Source: Mesorhizobium sp. B2-1-8 (GTDB taxonomy: Bacteria > Pseudomonadota > Alphaproteobacteria > Rhizobiales > Rhizobiaceae). Taken from it: 64,000 nt of DNA. Position 1 is the stretch's first letter, and each line of letters starts with the position of its first letter. The translations under genes and the position numbers were made by a program. Location: the NCBI RefSeq assembly GCF_006442545.2, contig NZ_CP083952.1, positions 1,550,001-1,614,000 on the forward strand, written 5' to 3'. Under the pieces are notes generated by a model. That model made no database searches. It was not told the DNA's origin and saw nothing but the letters and a program-made list of their open reading frames with translations. Positions 17,135 to 25,583 of this stretch are shown here, in pieces.

Positions 17135-17902
17135 TCAGAAATTGTCCTTGCGCTTGCGAATCTCGGCGAAGACCTCGGCATCTCCAGCCTTTTCCATGCC
17201 CAGATGTTTGCGGATTGCCGGATCGTGCCAGCGCAGGAAGGGGTTGGTCGACAGTTCCTGGCCGATCGTCGTCGGCAGCGTCGGCTTGTTGTCGAGCCGC
17301 AGCGCCTCGATCCGCGCGGCGCGCTCCTTCAATGCCGAGTTGGTGGGGTCGACGCTCAGCGCGAAACGGGCATTGGCGAGCGTGTATTCGTGGCCGCAAT
17401 AGACTGTCGTCTCGGCGGGAAGGGCCGCGAGCTTCTTCAGCGATTCGTACATCACCGGCGGCTTGCATTCGAACAGCCGCCCACAGCCCAGCGCGAACAG
17501 CGTGTCCGCGGTGAATGCCACTTTCGATGCCGGCAGATGGTAGGAGACATGGCCGGCGGTATGTCCGGGCGTGGCGATCACCTCGATGCGCTCATCGCCG
17601 AGATGAAGGACGGAACCTTCTTCGACGGTTTCGTCGATGCCGGGAATCTTGGCCTTTTCCGCCTCCGGCCCGACGATGCGCAGCTTGAAGCGCTCCTTGA
17701 GCGCCAGATTGGCCTCGACGTGATCGACATGGTGATGCGTGGTCAGGATCATCGTCGGCGTCCAGCCGGTGCGCTTGATCGCGGCCAGGATCGGTGCTTC
17801 CTCGGGCGCGTCGATGATCGCGGTCTGGCCGCTTTTGGGATCATGCACCAGCACGCCGAAATTGTCGGTGCGGCACATGAACTGTTCGATTTCGACCGGC
17901 AT
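17135..17902 (-). CDS. gloB: Hydroxyacylglutathione hydrolase (glyoxalase II)
   Basis: A 255-residue glyoxalase II that hydrolyses S-D-lactoylglutathione to D-lactate and glutathione, finishing methylglyoxal detoxification in the cytosol. The binuclear metal site is visible as THHHVDH near residue 56, then GHTAGHVSYH, FTADTLFALGCGR and YCGHEYTLANARFA. The C-terminal glutathione-binding domain (PTLPTTIGQELSTNPFLR) is complete. The ATG at 17902 follows GGAGAG at good spacing; longer in-frame starts up to 18106 run into the divergent methyltransferase gene. The gloB/methyltransferase divergent pair is common in this order. Confidence 0.96.
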   Translation of the reverse strand: MPVEIEQFMCRTDNFGVLVHDPKSGQTAIIDAPEEAPILAAIKRTGWTPTMILTTHHHVDHVEANLALKERFKLRIVGPEAEKAKIPGIDETVEEGSVLHLGDERIEVIATPGHTAGHVSYHLPASKVAFTADTLFALGCGRLFECKPPVMYESLKKLAALPAETTVYCGHEYTLANARFALSVDPTNSALKERAARIEALRLDNKPTLPTTIGQELSTNPFLRWHDPAIRKHLGMEKAGDAEVFAEIRKRKDNF

Positions 17903-18063
17903 CGCGTCTCTCCATTTACCGCCGGAGACATAGGGCGCCGCTGCGTGAATGTCATCCCGGGATGTCGAAGCGAATATTATCCTGGGATGGGAATTGAGAT
18001 CCGCCGTGCCGGCCGCCTTGGCCTTTTGTTGAATCCGGCCGATATCACGGCTACATCCCTGAC

Positions 18064-18840
18064 ATGCATTCCGACATCGTCGACCTTCGCTCCTTCTATT
18101 CGACAACGCTCGGCCGGTTCGCCGAGCGCTCGATCACCATGGCGCTGTCGTCGATATGGGCCGCTGTGCCCAATGAGCGTCTGGTCGGCCTCGGCTACAC
18201 CTTGCCCTGGCTGGAGCGCTTCGGCTCCGATGCCGAGCGGGTCTTCGCCTTCATGCCGGCGACCCAGGGCGCCGTGGTCTGGCCGGCGACGGGGCCGACG
18301 GCAACGGCACTGGTCTTCGACGAGGAACTGCCGCTGGTCGATTCCTGCATCGACCGCATGCTGCTCGTCCATTCGCTCGAACATGTCGAGAACCCGCGCG
18401 AGACGCTGAACGAAATCTGGCGGGTGCTGTCGCCGGCGGGGCGCGTCGTCATCGTCGTGCCCAACCGGCGCGGTGTCTGGGCGCGCTTCGAACATACGCC
18501 GTTCGGCAACGGGCGGCCTTTCTCACGCGGGCAGCTCACCGAACTGCTGCGCGAGGCGAATTTCACGCCCGCCGCGTGGTCCGATGCCCTGTTTTTCCCG
18601 CCATCGCGGCGGCGCTTCATGATGCGCTTCCACAATGTGCTGGAGCGTGCCGGCAGGCGGCTGTGGCCGATCTTCTCCGGTGTCATCGTCGTCGAGGCGC
18701 AGAAGCGGCTTTACCAAGGCGTGCCGGTGGCCCAGCGTGCATCTCGCCGCGTCTTTGTGCCAGTGCTGTCGCCGCATGGCGCGACACGGCTCGGCCGCCG
18801 CGCCGAAGCATCGTCGGCTCGGCAAGTGACACCTTGGTGA
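18064..18840 (+). CDS. Class I SAM-dependent methyltransferase
   Basis: A 258-residue methyltransferase of the Methyltransf_11 type. The SAM pocket is atypical: instead of a glycine-rich motif I near the N-terminus there is GLGYTLPWLERFG, while the post-motif region LLVHSLEHVENPRETLNEIWRVLSPAGRVVIVVPNRRG is well conserved. An HTPFGNGRPFSRGQL segment follows. The weak motif I makes catalytic activity less certain. The C-terminal tail ends in basic residues. It is divergent from gloB; target unknown. Confidence 0.85.
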   Translation: MHSDIVDLRSFYSTTLGRFAERSITMALSSIWAAVPNERLVGLGYTLPWLERFGSDAERVFAFMPATQGAVVWPATGPTATALVFDEELPLVDSCIDRMLLVHSLEHVENPRETLNEIWRVLSPAGRVVIVVPNRRGVWARFEHTPFGNGRPFSRGQLTELLREANFTPAAWSDALFFPPSRRRFMMRFHNVLERAGRRLWPIFSGVIVVEAQKRLYQGVPVAQRASRRVFVPVLSPHGATRLGRRAEASSARQVTPW

Positions 18841-18977
18841 TCGCGATGGAAACTTGCATCGCGCGGCATCTTTCCGACCTATCTGTCGTGCTGGACTCGC
18901 TGAGTGGTTGACAGGCTGCCGTCGTCGGCTCTCTTCACCCGGTTTGAGCTTCGCACCTGAACGCAAGGACCTCGGCT

Positions 18978-20795
18978 ATGGCTGATCAACTGGACAATCA
19001 GGCCACCGTTCAGCCGGTCGCCGTGGTCAGCAGCCTGCGCGATCAGGTGGCGACGATCAAGCGGGCGCTGATAGAATCGCCGGTTCGCAAATGGTTGCTG
19101 TGGACGTCGGTCGGCATGATGGCCGTCATCGTCGCGACGTCGATCGGCCAGGTTCTGCTCAATCGCTGGAACCAACCCTTTTACGACGCGCTGGCGCGCC
19201 GCGATATGGCCGCCTTCCTGCACCAGCTTCTCGTCTTTGCCATGATCGCCGGCGGGCTGCTGGTGCTCAATATCGGCCAGACCTGGCTCAACCAGATGAT
19301 CCGGCTGAAGTTGCGCGAGGCGCTGACGCTGGATTTGATCGACCAGTGGATGCGGCCGGCGCGTGCTTTCCGGCTGGCCAATGCCGGCGCCATCGGCGTC
19401 AATCCCGACCAACGCATGCAGCAGGATGCGGCGCATCTGTCGGACCTGTCGACCGATCTTGGTGTCGGCCTGCTGCAGTCCCTCATACTGCTCGTGTCTT
19501 TCGTCGGCGTGTTGTGGGAGCTGTCTTCGGGCTTCGTGTTCCACGTTGGCGGTTGGTCGCTGGCGATACCGGGCTACATGGTCTGGGCGGCGTTCCTCTA
19601 TGCCGGCACCGCCTCCTGGCTGAGCTGGCTGGTCGGGCGGCCGCTCATCCGTCTCAACAGCGACCGCTATACGCGCGAAGCGGAGCTGCGGTCCTCGATG
19701 GTGCGCGTCAACGAGAATGTCGATGCCATCGCGCTGTACCGCGGCGAGAATGATGCCAAGCGACGGCTCGAACTCGACCTCGGCACGGTGCTGGGCGCCA
19801 TGCGGCGCATCTACACCGCCCAGATCAACCTGTCCTGGGTAACCGACACCTATGGCTGGATCACCGTAGTGGCGCCGATCCTGGTCGCCTCGCCGGTCTA
19901 TTTCTCGGGCGATATCAGCTTTGGCGGACTGATGATGGCGGTCGGCGCCTTCAACCAGGTGCATTCGTCGTTGCGCTGGTTCATCAACAACATCGGCAGC
20001 ATCGCCGACTGGCGCGCCACGCTGATGCGCGTCGCCGACTTCCGCATCGCGCTCAATGAAACCGATGTGCTGCACGACAAGGAGAAGCGTATCTCCTTCG
20101 ATGAAAACGCCAATGGCAGCCTGACGTTCGAGAAACTCCAGGTGGCCTCGCCAGAGGGCTGCACGAAGCTCTCCGACCAGCATGTCGAAATCCGTGCCGG
20201 AGAGCGCGTGATGATCACCGGTGAGCCGGGCGCCGGCAAGACGCTGTTCTTCCGCGCCATTGCCGGCCTGTGGCCATGGGGAAGCGGGAAGATCGGCATG
20301 CCGGCGGGAGAGGCCCCCATCTTCGTGCCTCGTGTCCCTTATTTCCCGGCCGGCACGCTGCGCGAGGTCCTTGACCATCCTTATGGCGTTGCTCCGGCAA
20401 GCGATGCCGATATCTCGGCGGTGCTTGCCGAAGTCGGCCTCGGGCGGCTGTCATCCTCGCTCGACCGGTCGGCCCGCTGGGGCCGTGAGTTGGGCGATGA
20501 CGAACAGCGATCGCTCGCCTTCGCCAGGCTTGCTTTGCGGAAGCCGAAATGGGTGATCATCGATGAAGCGATGGATGCATTCGACGGCCCGTCGCTGAGG
20601 CGTGTGCTGTCGCTGCTGGATAAGCATCTGAAGGACGCCGCGATCATCAATATCGGACGCGGCCTGCACAACAATCAGTTCTTTCCGCGGTCCCTGACGA
20701 TCGTGAAGGATACCGGCGCACCCGCGCTGAAACCCGCTCCCGTCAGGGCAGGTGCCATCGAACCGCCGCCAGTCGCCGTACAGCGCAAGGCATAG
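18978..20795 (+). CDS. ABC transporter, fused permease/ATPase of SbmA-BacA-like (YddA/ABCD) type
   Basis: A 605-residue half-transporter. The N-terminal membrane domain (about residues 35-330) belongs to the ABC_membrane_2/SbmA-BacA group, with NRWNQPFYDALARRD and NPDQRMQQDAAHL typical of the YddA/ExsE family. The ATPase follows from about residue 375: Walker A GEPGAGKT near 417, a degenerate signature RELGDDEQRSLAFARL, and Walker B WVIIDEAMDAFD, so the usual LSGGQ is replaced. Homologues move vitamin B12, fatty acyl compounds or antimicrobial peptides. AAGGA precedes the ATG. Substrate and direction are not known. Confidence 0.88.
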   Translation: MADQLDNQATVQPVAVVSSLRDQVATIKRALIESPVRKWLLWTSVGMMAVIVATSIGQVLLNRWNQPFYDALARRDMAAFLHQLLVFAMIAGGLLVLNIGQTWLNQMIRLKLREALTLDLIDQWMRPARAFRLANAGAIGVNPDQRMQQDAAHLSDLSTDLGVGLLQSLILLVSFVGVLWELSSGFVFHVGGWSLAIPGYMVWAAFLYAGTASWLSWLVGRPLIRLNSDRYTREAELRSSMVRVNENVDAIALYRGENDAKRRLELDLGTVLGAMRRIYTAQINLSWVTDTYGWITVVAPILVASPVYFSGDISFGGLMMAVGAFNQVHSSLRWFINNIGSIADWRATLMRVADFRIALNETDVLHDKEKRISFDENANGSLTFEKLQVASPEGCTKLSDQHVEIRAGERVMITGEPGAGKTLFFRAIAGLWPWGSGKIGMPAGEAPIFVPRVPYFPAGTLREVLDHPYGVAPASDADISAVLAEVGLGRLSSSLDRSARWGRELGDDEQRSLAFARLALRKPKWVIIDEAMDAFDGPSLRRVLSLLDKHLKDAAIINIGRGLHNNQFFPRSLTIVKDTGAPALKPAPVRAGAIEPPPVAVQRKA

Positions 20796-20885
20796 AACAG
20801 CCGGCAATCGGACCGACCGGGCGCGCCTGCGACAAGCTTTATTTCGCCGTGATCGCGAGCGAATGTCGCGATCGAAACATCGCTT

Positions 20886-21698
20886 GTGCTGGCCATGCTT
20901 GAGACAATGAGCCTGCTTGCCTGCCTGGCTTGCGCCGAGGCCGCTCCGGTTCCTTCGGCGCCGGATACGCTGCCCGTCGACGTCGAACTGGTGCTGGCGG
21001 TCGATATCTCCCTGTCGATGGACGAGACCGAGTTCGCCCTTCAACGCGCCGGCTACGTCGAGGCGCTGCGGCATGCCGATTTCATCCAGGCGGTCCGCTC
21101 CGGCCATACGGGACGCATTGCGCTCGCCTATTTCGAATGGGCCGGCACGGTGCGCGATGACGCGGTCATCGGCTGGCAGATCATCGACAGCGCGCAGAGT
21201 GCCAACAGCTTTGCCGACAAGCTCGCGGCCCGCCCCTTCAGGAGTTTCCGCGGCACCTCGATTTCAAGCGCGCTTGCCTTCGGCACCGAGCTTTTCGACG
21301 GCACCAATTTCGCGGGCGAACGCAGCGTCATCGACATATCAGGCGACGGCCCCAACAATATCGGGCCGCCGGTCACCGTGACGCGCGATGCGGCGATTGC
21401 CAAGGGCATCGTCATCAACGGCTTGCCGATCGTGATCAAGCCATCGCCGAGCTTCAGCCATCTCGATCAGTATTATGCACAGTGCGTGACCGGCGGGCCT
21501 GGTTCCTTCGTGCTGCCGATCCATGCGGCCGACGAGTTTTCGACGGCGATCCGGCGCAAGCTGATCCTTGAGGTCAGCGGCGTTCGGGACAAGCCCAAAA
21601 TCACGCCCGTCGAGATGGACGCACCGATCGACTGCCTGCTGGGGGAACGGGACCGGCGGTTCCTGTCGGATCCCTATTTTCCGGAACTGGACCGATAG
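20886..21698 (+). CDS. DUF1194 (VWA-like) exported protein
   Basis: A protein of up to 270 residues starting at GTG 20886, or 267 from the ATG at 20895. The first about 20 residues form a signal peptide (LETMSLLACLACAEA). The mature part is DUF1194, a von Willebrand A relative: the metal-site motif VDISLSMDETEF near residue 40, GRIALAYFEWAG, RGTSISSALAFG and VIDISGDGPNN. Function is unknown; the fold suggests metal-dependent protein binding in the periplasm. It sits 90 bases after the ABC transporter and could share its transcript. No strong ribosome binding site decides the start. Confidence 0.86.
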   Translation: MLAMLETMSLLACLACAEAAPVPSAPDTLPVDVELVLAVDISLSMDETEFALQRAGYVEALRHADFIQAVRSGHTGRIALAYFEWAGTVRDDAVIGWQIIDSAQSANSFADKLAARPFRSFRGTSISSALAFGTELFDGTNFAGERSVIDISGDGPNNIGPPVTVTRDAAIAKGIVINGLPIVIKPSPSFSHLDQYYAQCVTGGPGSFVLPIHAADEFSTAIRRKLILEVSGVRDKPKITPVEMDAPIDCLLGERDRRFLSDPYFPELDR

Positions 21699-21707
21699 GC
21701 CTGGCCG

Positions 21708-22631
21708 TCAGGCCGGTGGAATTCCAAACTTCCCGCGAACTTCGTCATAGAGATCGCGCCGCCAGCGACGGCCGTAAAGATAACCGGTGACCAGTTCCGG
21801 CAATGAATAACCAAGCGCGTCAGACGAACGGTTGGCCATGTATCCCGCAAATGCCTGTGGTATCCGCCCCCGGAGAATATCGGCGATGATCTGCCGCGCG
21901 ATCATAAAGGGTGGGACATGGGGGTAAGAGCGAGCGATGTGCGGGTGCTTGCTCATCAGGATCGCATAGGCTTCGACATAGCCGTCCCTGCGGCCCGAAA
22001 TCGAATTCTGCGAATTGTGCTTCGTCCAGTCGATATCTTCCGATAATTGGGCGCCGAAGCGCTGCGCGAAGCGCAGCAGAAGCTCCCGGTCCTGCATCCG
22101 GGGAATGTCGCTGTCATAGCCGCCGATGGCCAGCAAAGCCTCCCGCCTGGCCGTTATCGCCGACCCGGCGATGAAGGCCGTCTGCGCAACCACCGCCCGC
22201 TCCAGCATTGACGGACTGAGGAAAGCACCGCGGTTGACGCAGGCGGTGCCACGGCCGCCCTTCACCGAGACATATGAAGAGAGCAGGACTTCGAGCGCCG
22301 GATTGTCGTCGAACCATGCCAGCGTCCGTTCGAGCCGGTGCGGCAGGAAGAGATCGTCCGAATCGAGAAAAGTCACCACGGGCGCCCTCGCCAGCTCGAT
22401 GCCGGCATTCCTGGCGGCATTGGCGCCGCGCCATTTCGCGCCGACATAGATCAGCCGAGGGTCGCGGATGCGCGCAAGCGCGGCTTCCGTCCCGTCGGTC
22501 GAGCCATCGTCGACGACGATATGCTCAAACCGCGTCATGCTTTGAGAAAGCACGCTTTCCACGGCGCGCAGCACCGTTTCGCGCCGGTTGTGGGTCGGTG
22601 TGATGACCGTGATGAGGGGCAAATGCTCCAT
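21708..22631 (-). CDS. Family 2 glycosyltransferase
   Basis: A 307-residue GT2 enzyme. The GT-A fold opens with ITVITPTHNRRETVLRAVESVLSQS, followed by VVDDGSTDGTE near residue 40, GANAARNAGIELA, and the metal-binding DXD-like TFLDSDDLFLPHRLER near 90-105. It should transfer a sugar from a nucleotide donor to an extracellular polysaccharide or lipid; acceptor unknown. No transmembrane segment is evident, so it is cytosolic or peripheral. The ATG at 22631 is chosen because the domain begins directly after it; an ATG at 22730 adds 33 residues without family similarity. It is a single gene without a polysaccharide cluster around it. Confidence 0.9.
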   Translation of the reverse strand: MEHLPLITVITPTHNRRETVLRAVESVLSQSMTRFEHIVVDDGSTDGTEAALARIRDPRLIYVGAKWRGANAARNAGIELARAPVVTFLDSDDLFLPHRLERTLAWFDDNPALEVLLSSYVSVKGGRGTACVNRGAFLSPSMLERAVVAQTAFIAGSAITARREALLAIGGYDSDIPRMQDRELLLRFAQRFGAQLSEDIDWTKHNSQNSISGRRDGYVEAYAILMSKHPHIARSYPHVPPFMIARQIIADILRGRIPQAFAGYMANRSSDALGYSLPELVTGYLYGRRWRRDLYDEVRGKFGIPPA

Positions 22632-23002
22632 CGCGTCAGCCGTTTCCGGCGCGAAAATGCACTTTCCGATAGCTCTTTTCGGTCTGCAGGATGGTTGAAT
22701 GGATCGGACTTCCCCCTGGATGGCCCTCATCGGATTCGGTGCGACGCTACAAAAAACAACCTGTTATGTCACCCATTGAGCCGTGGTTCGACCGACCTGG
22801 CGTGATGAATTCCGGCTCTTAGCGCTTCAACTGCAACACCATTTCCATTGCTAAGGAAGCAAGTCACCGTCGCCAGGATTGGCGGAGGCTCTGGCGACTG
22901 CGTCCATTCCATTACCTCGAGCGTAATCGCTTCCTGGCGAGTGCTTGGGGCAAAAGATCATTCACCAGGCCGGCCGGTCTCGAAATCAAAGGGAGTACCG
23001 TC
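22632..23002. other. Intergenic region between glycosyltransferase and DUF1330 gene
   Basis: This 371-base divergent spacer has no convincing ORF. It contains a short inverted repeat, ATTAC-N7-GTAAT, at 22911-22927 and a good ribosome binding site (AAAGGGAG) directly before the DUF1330 start. Nothing else is recognised. Confidence 0.5.
22911..22927. repeat. ATTAC-N7-GTAAT inverted repeat, possible operator
   Basis: A 17-base imperfect palindrome with XhoI-like core CTCGAG, 76 bases before the DUF1330 start. It has the size of a dimeric repressor site, but no regulator can be named. Confidence 0.3.
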
Positions 23003-23323
23003 ATGACCGCCTACGCCGTTGCCCATATGCGCCAGGCTACAATGGGGCCGCAGATCGTCGAGTATCTGCATAAAATCGATGCCACGCTGGAGCCTTTCGG
23101 CGGTCGTTTCCTGGTCCACGGCGGCAATTTGGAGGTGATGGAGAACGACTGGCCGGGCCACCTCATCATCATCGAATTCCCTGACAGGGAGCGTCTGCGC
23201 GACTGGTATGATTCGCCGGCCTATCGGGCGATCCTGGCACTGCGGACCGCCAATTCGCGATCGGACGTGGTATTCGCCGACGGCGTCGAACATCCGCACA
23301 AGGCCACCGACGTCCTGAAATAG
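23003..23323 (+). CDS. DUF1330 domain protein (dimeric alpha-beta barrel)
   Basis: A 106-residue protein of the DUF1330 family, a ferredoxin-like dimeric alpha/beta barrel fold related to antibiotic biosynthesis monooxygenase-like proteins. Diagnostic segments are FGGRFLVHGGNLEVMENDWPG and the end LIIIEFPDRERLRDWYDSPAYRAI. The start is supported by AAAGGGAG about 8 bases upstream. It stands alone, convergent with metW. No catalytic role is known. Confidence 0.9.
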   Translation: MTAYAVAHMRQATMGPQIVEYLHKIDATLEPFGGRFLVHGGNLEVMENDWPGHLIIIEFPDRERLRDWYDSPAYRAILALRTANSRSDVVFADGVEHPHKATDVLK

Positions 23324-23343
23324 CGGCGTGCCCGAGCGGAAGC

Positions 23344-23958
23344 CTACCGCTTCAGCAGGAACACAGCCTGCTGGCCAAAGAAATTCCAGAACCACCAGGG
23401 CATCGACAGGCCGATCTTCTGGCCGCTGGCGTCGAGCGCGGTCGCCTTCTCCACCGTCGCTCCGAGCTCCTCGCACAAATTGACGAAGTCGCGGATGGTG
23501 CAGAAGTGGATGTTGGGCGTGTCGTACCAGGAATAGGGCAGGTCCTTGGTCACCGGCATGCGGCCCTTGACGAACAGCGACAGGCGCACCCGCCAATGGC
23601 CGAAATTGGGGAAGGACACGATCGCCCGGTTGCCGATCCTGAGCAGTTCGTCGAGCACCAGTTTGGGATTGCGGGTGGCCTGCAGGGTCTGCGACAGGAC
23701 GACGAAGTCGAAACCCTTGTCGGGATAGAATTCGAGATCCTTGTCGGCATCGCCCTGTATGACCGAGAGCCCGCGCGCCACACATTCATTGACGCCGCGC
23801 TGCGACAACTCGAGCCCGCGGCCGTCGACCTGCTTGGTCTCCTGCAGCAATTCGAGCAGCGAGCCGTCGCCGGAGCCGACGTCGAGCACGCGCGATTGCG
23901 GCGGGATGAGATTGGCGATGACCTCGAGGTCGACGCGCTGGCTGCCGTTGACGCTCAT
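23344..23958 (-). CDS. metW: Methionine biosynthesis protein MetW
   Basis: A 204-residue class I methyltransferase-like protein, MetW, which works with MetX homoserine acetyltransferase in methionine synthesis. The glycine-rich motif VLDVGSGDGSLLELLQ is near residue 20-35, followed by GRGLELSQRGVNECVARGLSVIQGDAD and FDFVVLSQTLQATRNPKLVLDE. The ATG at 23958 has a perfect AGGAGG seven bases upstream. The frame stays open upstream through two copies of a 62/63-bp repeat; those residues are repeat-derived, not part of MetW. It lies 121 bases after metX in the same operon, so the SAM-II riboswitch should control both. Confidence 0.96.
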   Translation of the reverse strand: MSVNGSQRVDLEVIANLIPPQSRVLDVGSGDGSLLELLQETKQVDGRGLELSQRGVNECVARGLSVIQGDADKDLEFYPDKGFDFVVLSQTLQATRNPKLVLDELLRIGNRAIVSFPNFGHWRVRLSLFVKGRMPVTKDLPYSWYDTPNIHFCTIRDFVNLCEELGATVEKATALDASGQKIGLSMPWWFWNFFGQQAVFLLKR

Positions 23959-24081
23959 GGCTTCGCCTCCTGTTTCACGCATGACCGTGGTCCGAAAAGT
24001 CTGCAACTTTTCGGGGTCATGGCTTCGCCTTTCTGTTTGGCGCATGACCTTGGTCCGAAAAGTCTGCAACTTTTCGGGGTC
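23957..24081 (-). repeat. Tandem 62/63-bp repeat with hairpins between metX and metW
   Basis: Copy A (23957-24018) and copy B (24019-24081) are nearly identical. Each contains the perfect 9-bp stem CCGAAAAGT/ACTTTTCGG around CTGCA. Copy A overlaps the metW start codon region and carries its ribosome binding site; copy B reaches the metX stop codon. The whole metX-metW gap is thus made of the repeat. Confidence 0.93.
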
Positions 24082-25249
24082 ATGCGCCGAGCCCCCTGGC
24101 GCGCGCGGCCGAGCCGATGAAGCCGTTGATGGCGGCAAACAGTTCCGGCTCGTCCAGCAGGAAGGCGTCGTGGCCGCGATCGGTCTCGATCTCGACGAAG
24201 GACACCGAGGCGCCGGCGGCGTTGAGCGCGTGCACGATCGAGCGGCTCTCTTCGGTCGGAAACAGCCAGTCCGACGTGAAGGACACCAGGCAGAAGCGGG
24301 TTTTGGTGCCGGCAAAGGCGTCCGCCAGCCGGCCGCCATGGTCGGCGGCAAGGTCGAAATAATCCATCGACCGGGTCATGTAGAGGTAGGAGTTGGCGTC
24401 GAAACGGTCGACGAAGGTCATGCCCTGGTGGCGCAGATAGCTCTCGATCTGGAAATCGGCATCGAAGCCGAAGGTCAGCGCTTCGCGGTCCTGCAGGTTG
24501 CGGCCGAATTTGCGGTGCAGGGCGGCCTCCGACAGATAGGTGATGTGGGCGGCCATGCGCGCCACCGCCAACCCCTTTTCCGGGCGCTTGCCATGCTCGA
24601 AATATTTGCCGCCGTGCCAGTCCGGATCGGCCATCACGGCTTGCCGCCCGACCTCATGGAAGGCGATGTTCTGTGACGAATGGCGCGCGCCGGTGGCGAT
24701 CGGCAGTGCCGAGAACACCCGCTCGGGATAGCTCGACGCCCATTGCAGCACCTGCATGCCGCCCATCGAACCGCCCAGCACGCAGAACAGCTTCTCGATG
24801 CCGAAATGGTCGACCAGCATGTGCTGCGCACGCACCATGTCGCGGATGGTGATCACCGGAAGGTCGAGCCCATAGGGCTTTCCCGTGGCGGGATTGGTCG
24901 AGGCCGGCCCGGTGGAACCAAGACAGCCGCCGATGACGTTGGAGCAGATGACGAAGAAACGGCTGGTATCGATGATCTTGCCGGGGCCGATCAGCACTTC
25001 CCACCAGCCCGGCTTGCCGGTCACCGGATTGGTGCTGGCGACATGCTGGTCGCCAGTCAGCGCATGGCAGACGAGGATGGCATTGGAACGGGCGTCGTTC
25101 AGCGTGCCATAGGTCTGGTAGGCGATCTGGAATGGCGACAGCAGCGTGCCGGCATCGAGCTTGAGCGGCTTGTCGGGCCCGAAACGCAACACCGGGCTCG
25201 ACGGTTGGTCGGCCTCGTTGTTGGTCTTTCCTGCACGCAGAGCAGCCAT
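24080..25249 (-). CDS. metX: Homoserine O-acetyltransferase MetX
   Basis: A 389-residue alpha/beta-hydrolase that acetylates (or succinylates) homoserine, the first committed step of methionine synthesis. The nucleophile elbow is GGSMGGMQ (catalytic serine near residue 165); the aspartate is in FTSDWLFP and the histidine in [27 protein letters not shown] is a family signature. The start at 25249 follows AGAGAG; an ATG at 25339 would begin inside the terminator/leader and is rejected. Transcription passes through a SAM-II riboswitch and an intrinsic terminator upstream. metW follows. Confidence 0.97.
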   Translation of the reverse strand: MAALRAGKTNNEADQPSSPVLRFGPDKPLKLDAGTLLSPFQIAYQTYGTLNDARSNAILVCHALTGDQHVASTNPVTGKPGWWEVLIGPGKIIDTSRFFVICSNVIGGCLGSTGPASTNPATGKPYGLDLPVITIRDMVRAQHMLVDHFGIEKLFCVLGGSMGGMQVLQWASSYPERVFSALPIATGARHSSQNIAFHEVGRQAVMADPDWHGGKYFEHGKRPEKGLAVARMAAHITYLSEAALHRKFGRNLQDREALTFGFDADFQIESYLRHQGMTFVDRFDANSYLYMTRSMDYFDLAADHGGRLADAFAGTKTRFCLVSFTSDWLFPTEESRSIVHALNAAGASVSFVEIETDRGHDAFLLDEPELFAAINGFIGSAARARGLGA

Positions 25250-25337
25250 CACGTCTCTCTTGCTGCACCGTGCTTTTGCGGAAATCGCTGCCGATCTCCG
25301 CGCCGCCGATGCGTTCGTCCGGCCGGTCGCGGACAAC

Positions 25338-25369
25338 AAAAAACCGGCATTGCCTTCGCAAAGCCGGTT
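25338..25369 (-). terminator. Intrinsic terminator in the metX leader
   Basis: On the minus strand AACCGGC (25369-25363) pairs with GCCGGTT (25348-25342), a 7-bp stem, followed by a run of six T. It lies just after the SAM-II aptamer and before metX, so it is the likely expression platform that ends transcription. Confidence 0.85.
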
Positions 25370-25385
25370 ACGTCACGCAAACGGC

Positions 25386-25437
25386 CCTTTAGCGAATTGT
25401 TTAACGTGGCTGCAAGCCGACCGGCCAAATCACCACG
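25386..25437 (-). ncRNA. SAM-II riboswitch upstream of metX
   Basis: The minus strand carries the SAM-II (metA element) aptamer: P1 strands CGTGG (25437-25433) and CCACG (25409-25405), the conserved GATTTGGCC segment, GCTTGCAGCCACG, TTAAACAA, and the closing CGCTAAA pseudoknot strand near 25388. It binds S-adenosylmethionine and represses metX in alphaproteobacteria. A promoter 8-15 bases upstream and a terminator downstream complete the device. Confidence 0.95.
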
Positions 25438-25451
25438 GAACTGTCACCGTC

Positions 25452-25480
25452 CTTCTAGAACCCGTCCGCCTCGCCGTCAA
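25452..25480 (-). promoter_or_regulatory. metX promoter
   Basis: On the minus strand TTGACG (25480-25475) and TAGAAG (25457-25452) are separated by 17 bases. Transcription would begin near 25445, a few bases before the riboswitch P1 stem, exactly as needed for the aptamer to be the 5' end of the RNA. Confidence 0.6.
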
Positions 25481-25583
25481 TGGCGGCCGCCGGCACCACT
25501 GCCGCCTCTCGACATTGCGTGCCGCGGCTTGTATTTCCGCAGCGGCTTCCCGATGGAGGCATTTTTGACGGATTTTGCAAGAC

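Noticed and set aside
18879..20378. 499-codon open frame antisense to the ABC transporter gene
   Set aside because: The plus-strand transporter has Walker motifs and membrane helices; the antisense frame is a shadow.
23344..24351. 335-codon metW frame starting at 24351
   Set aside because: The extra N-terminal part overlaps metX and translates the tandem repeats; the family start with AGGAGG at 23958 is clearly right.
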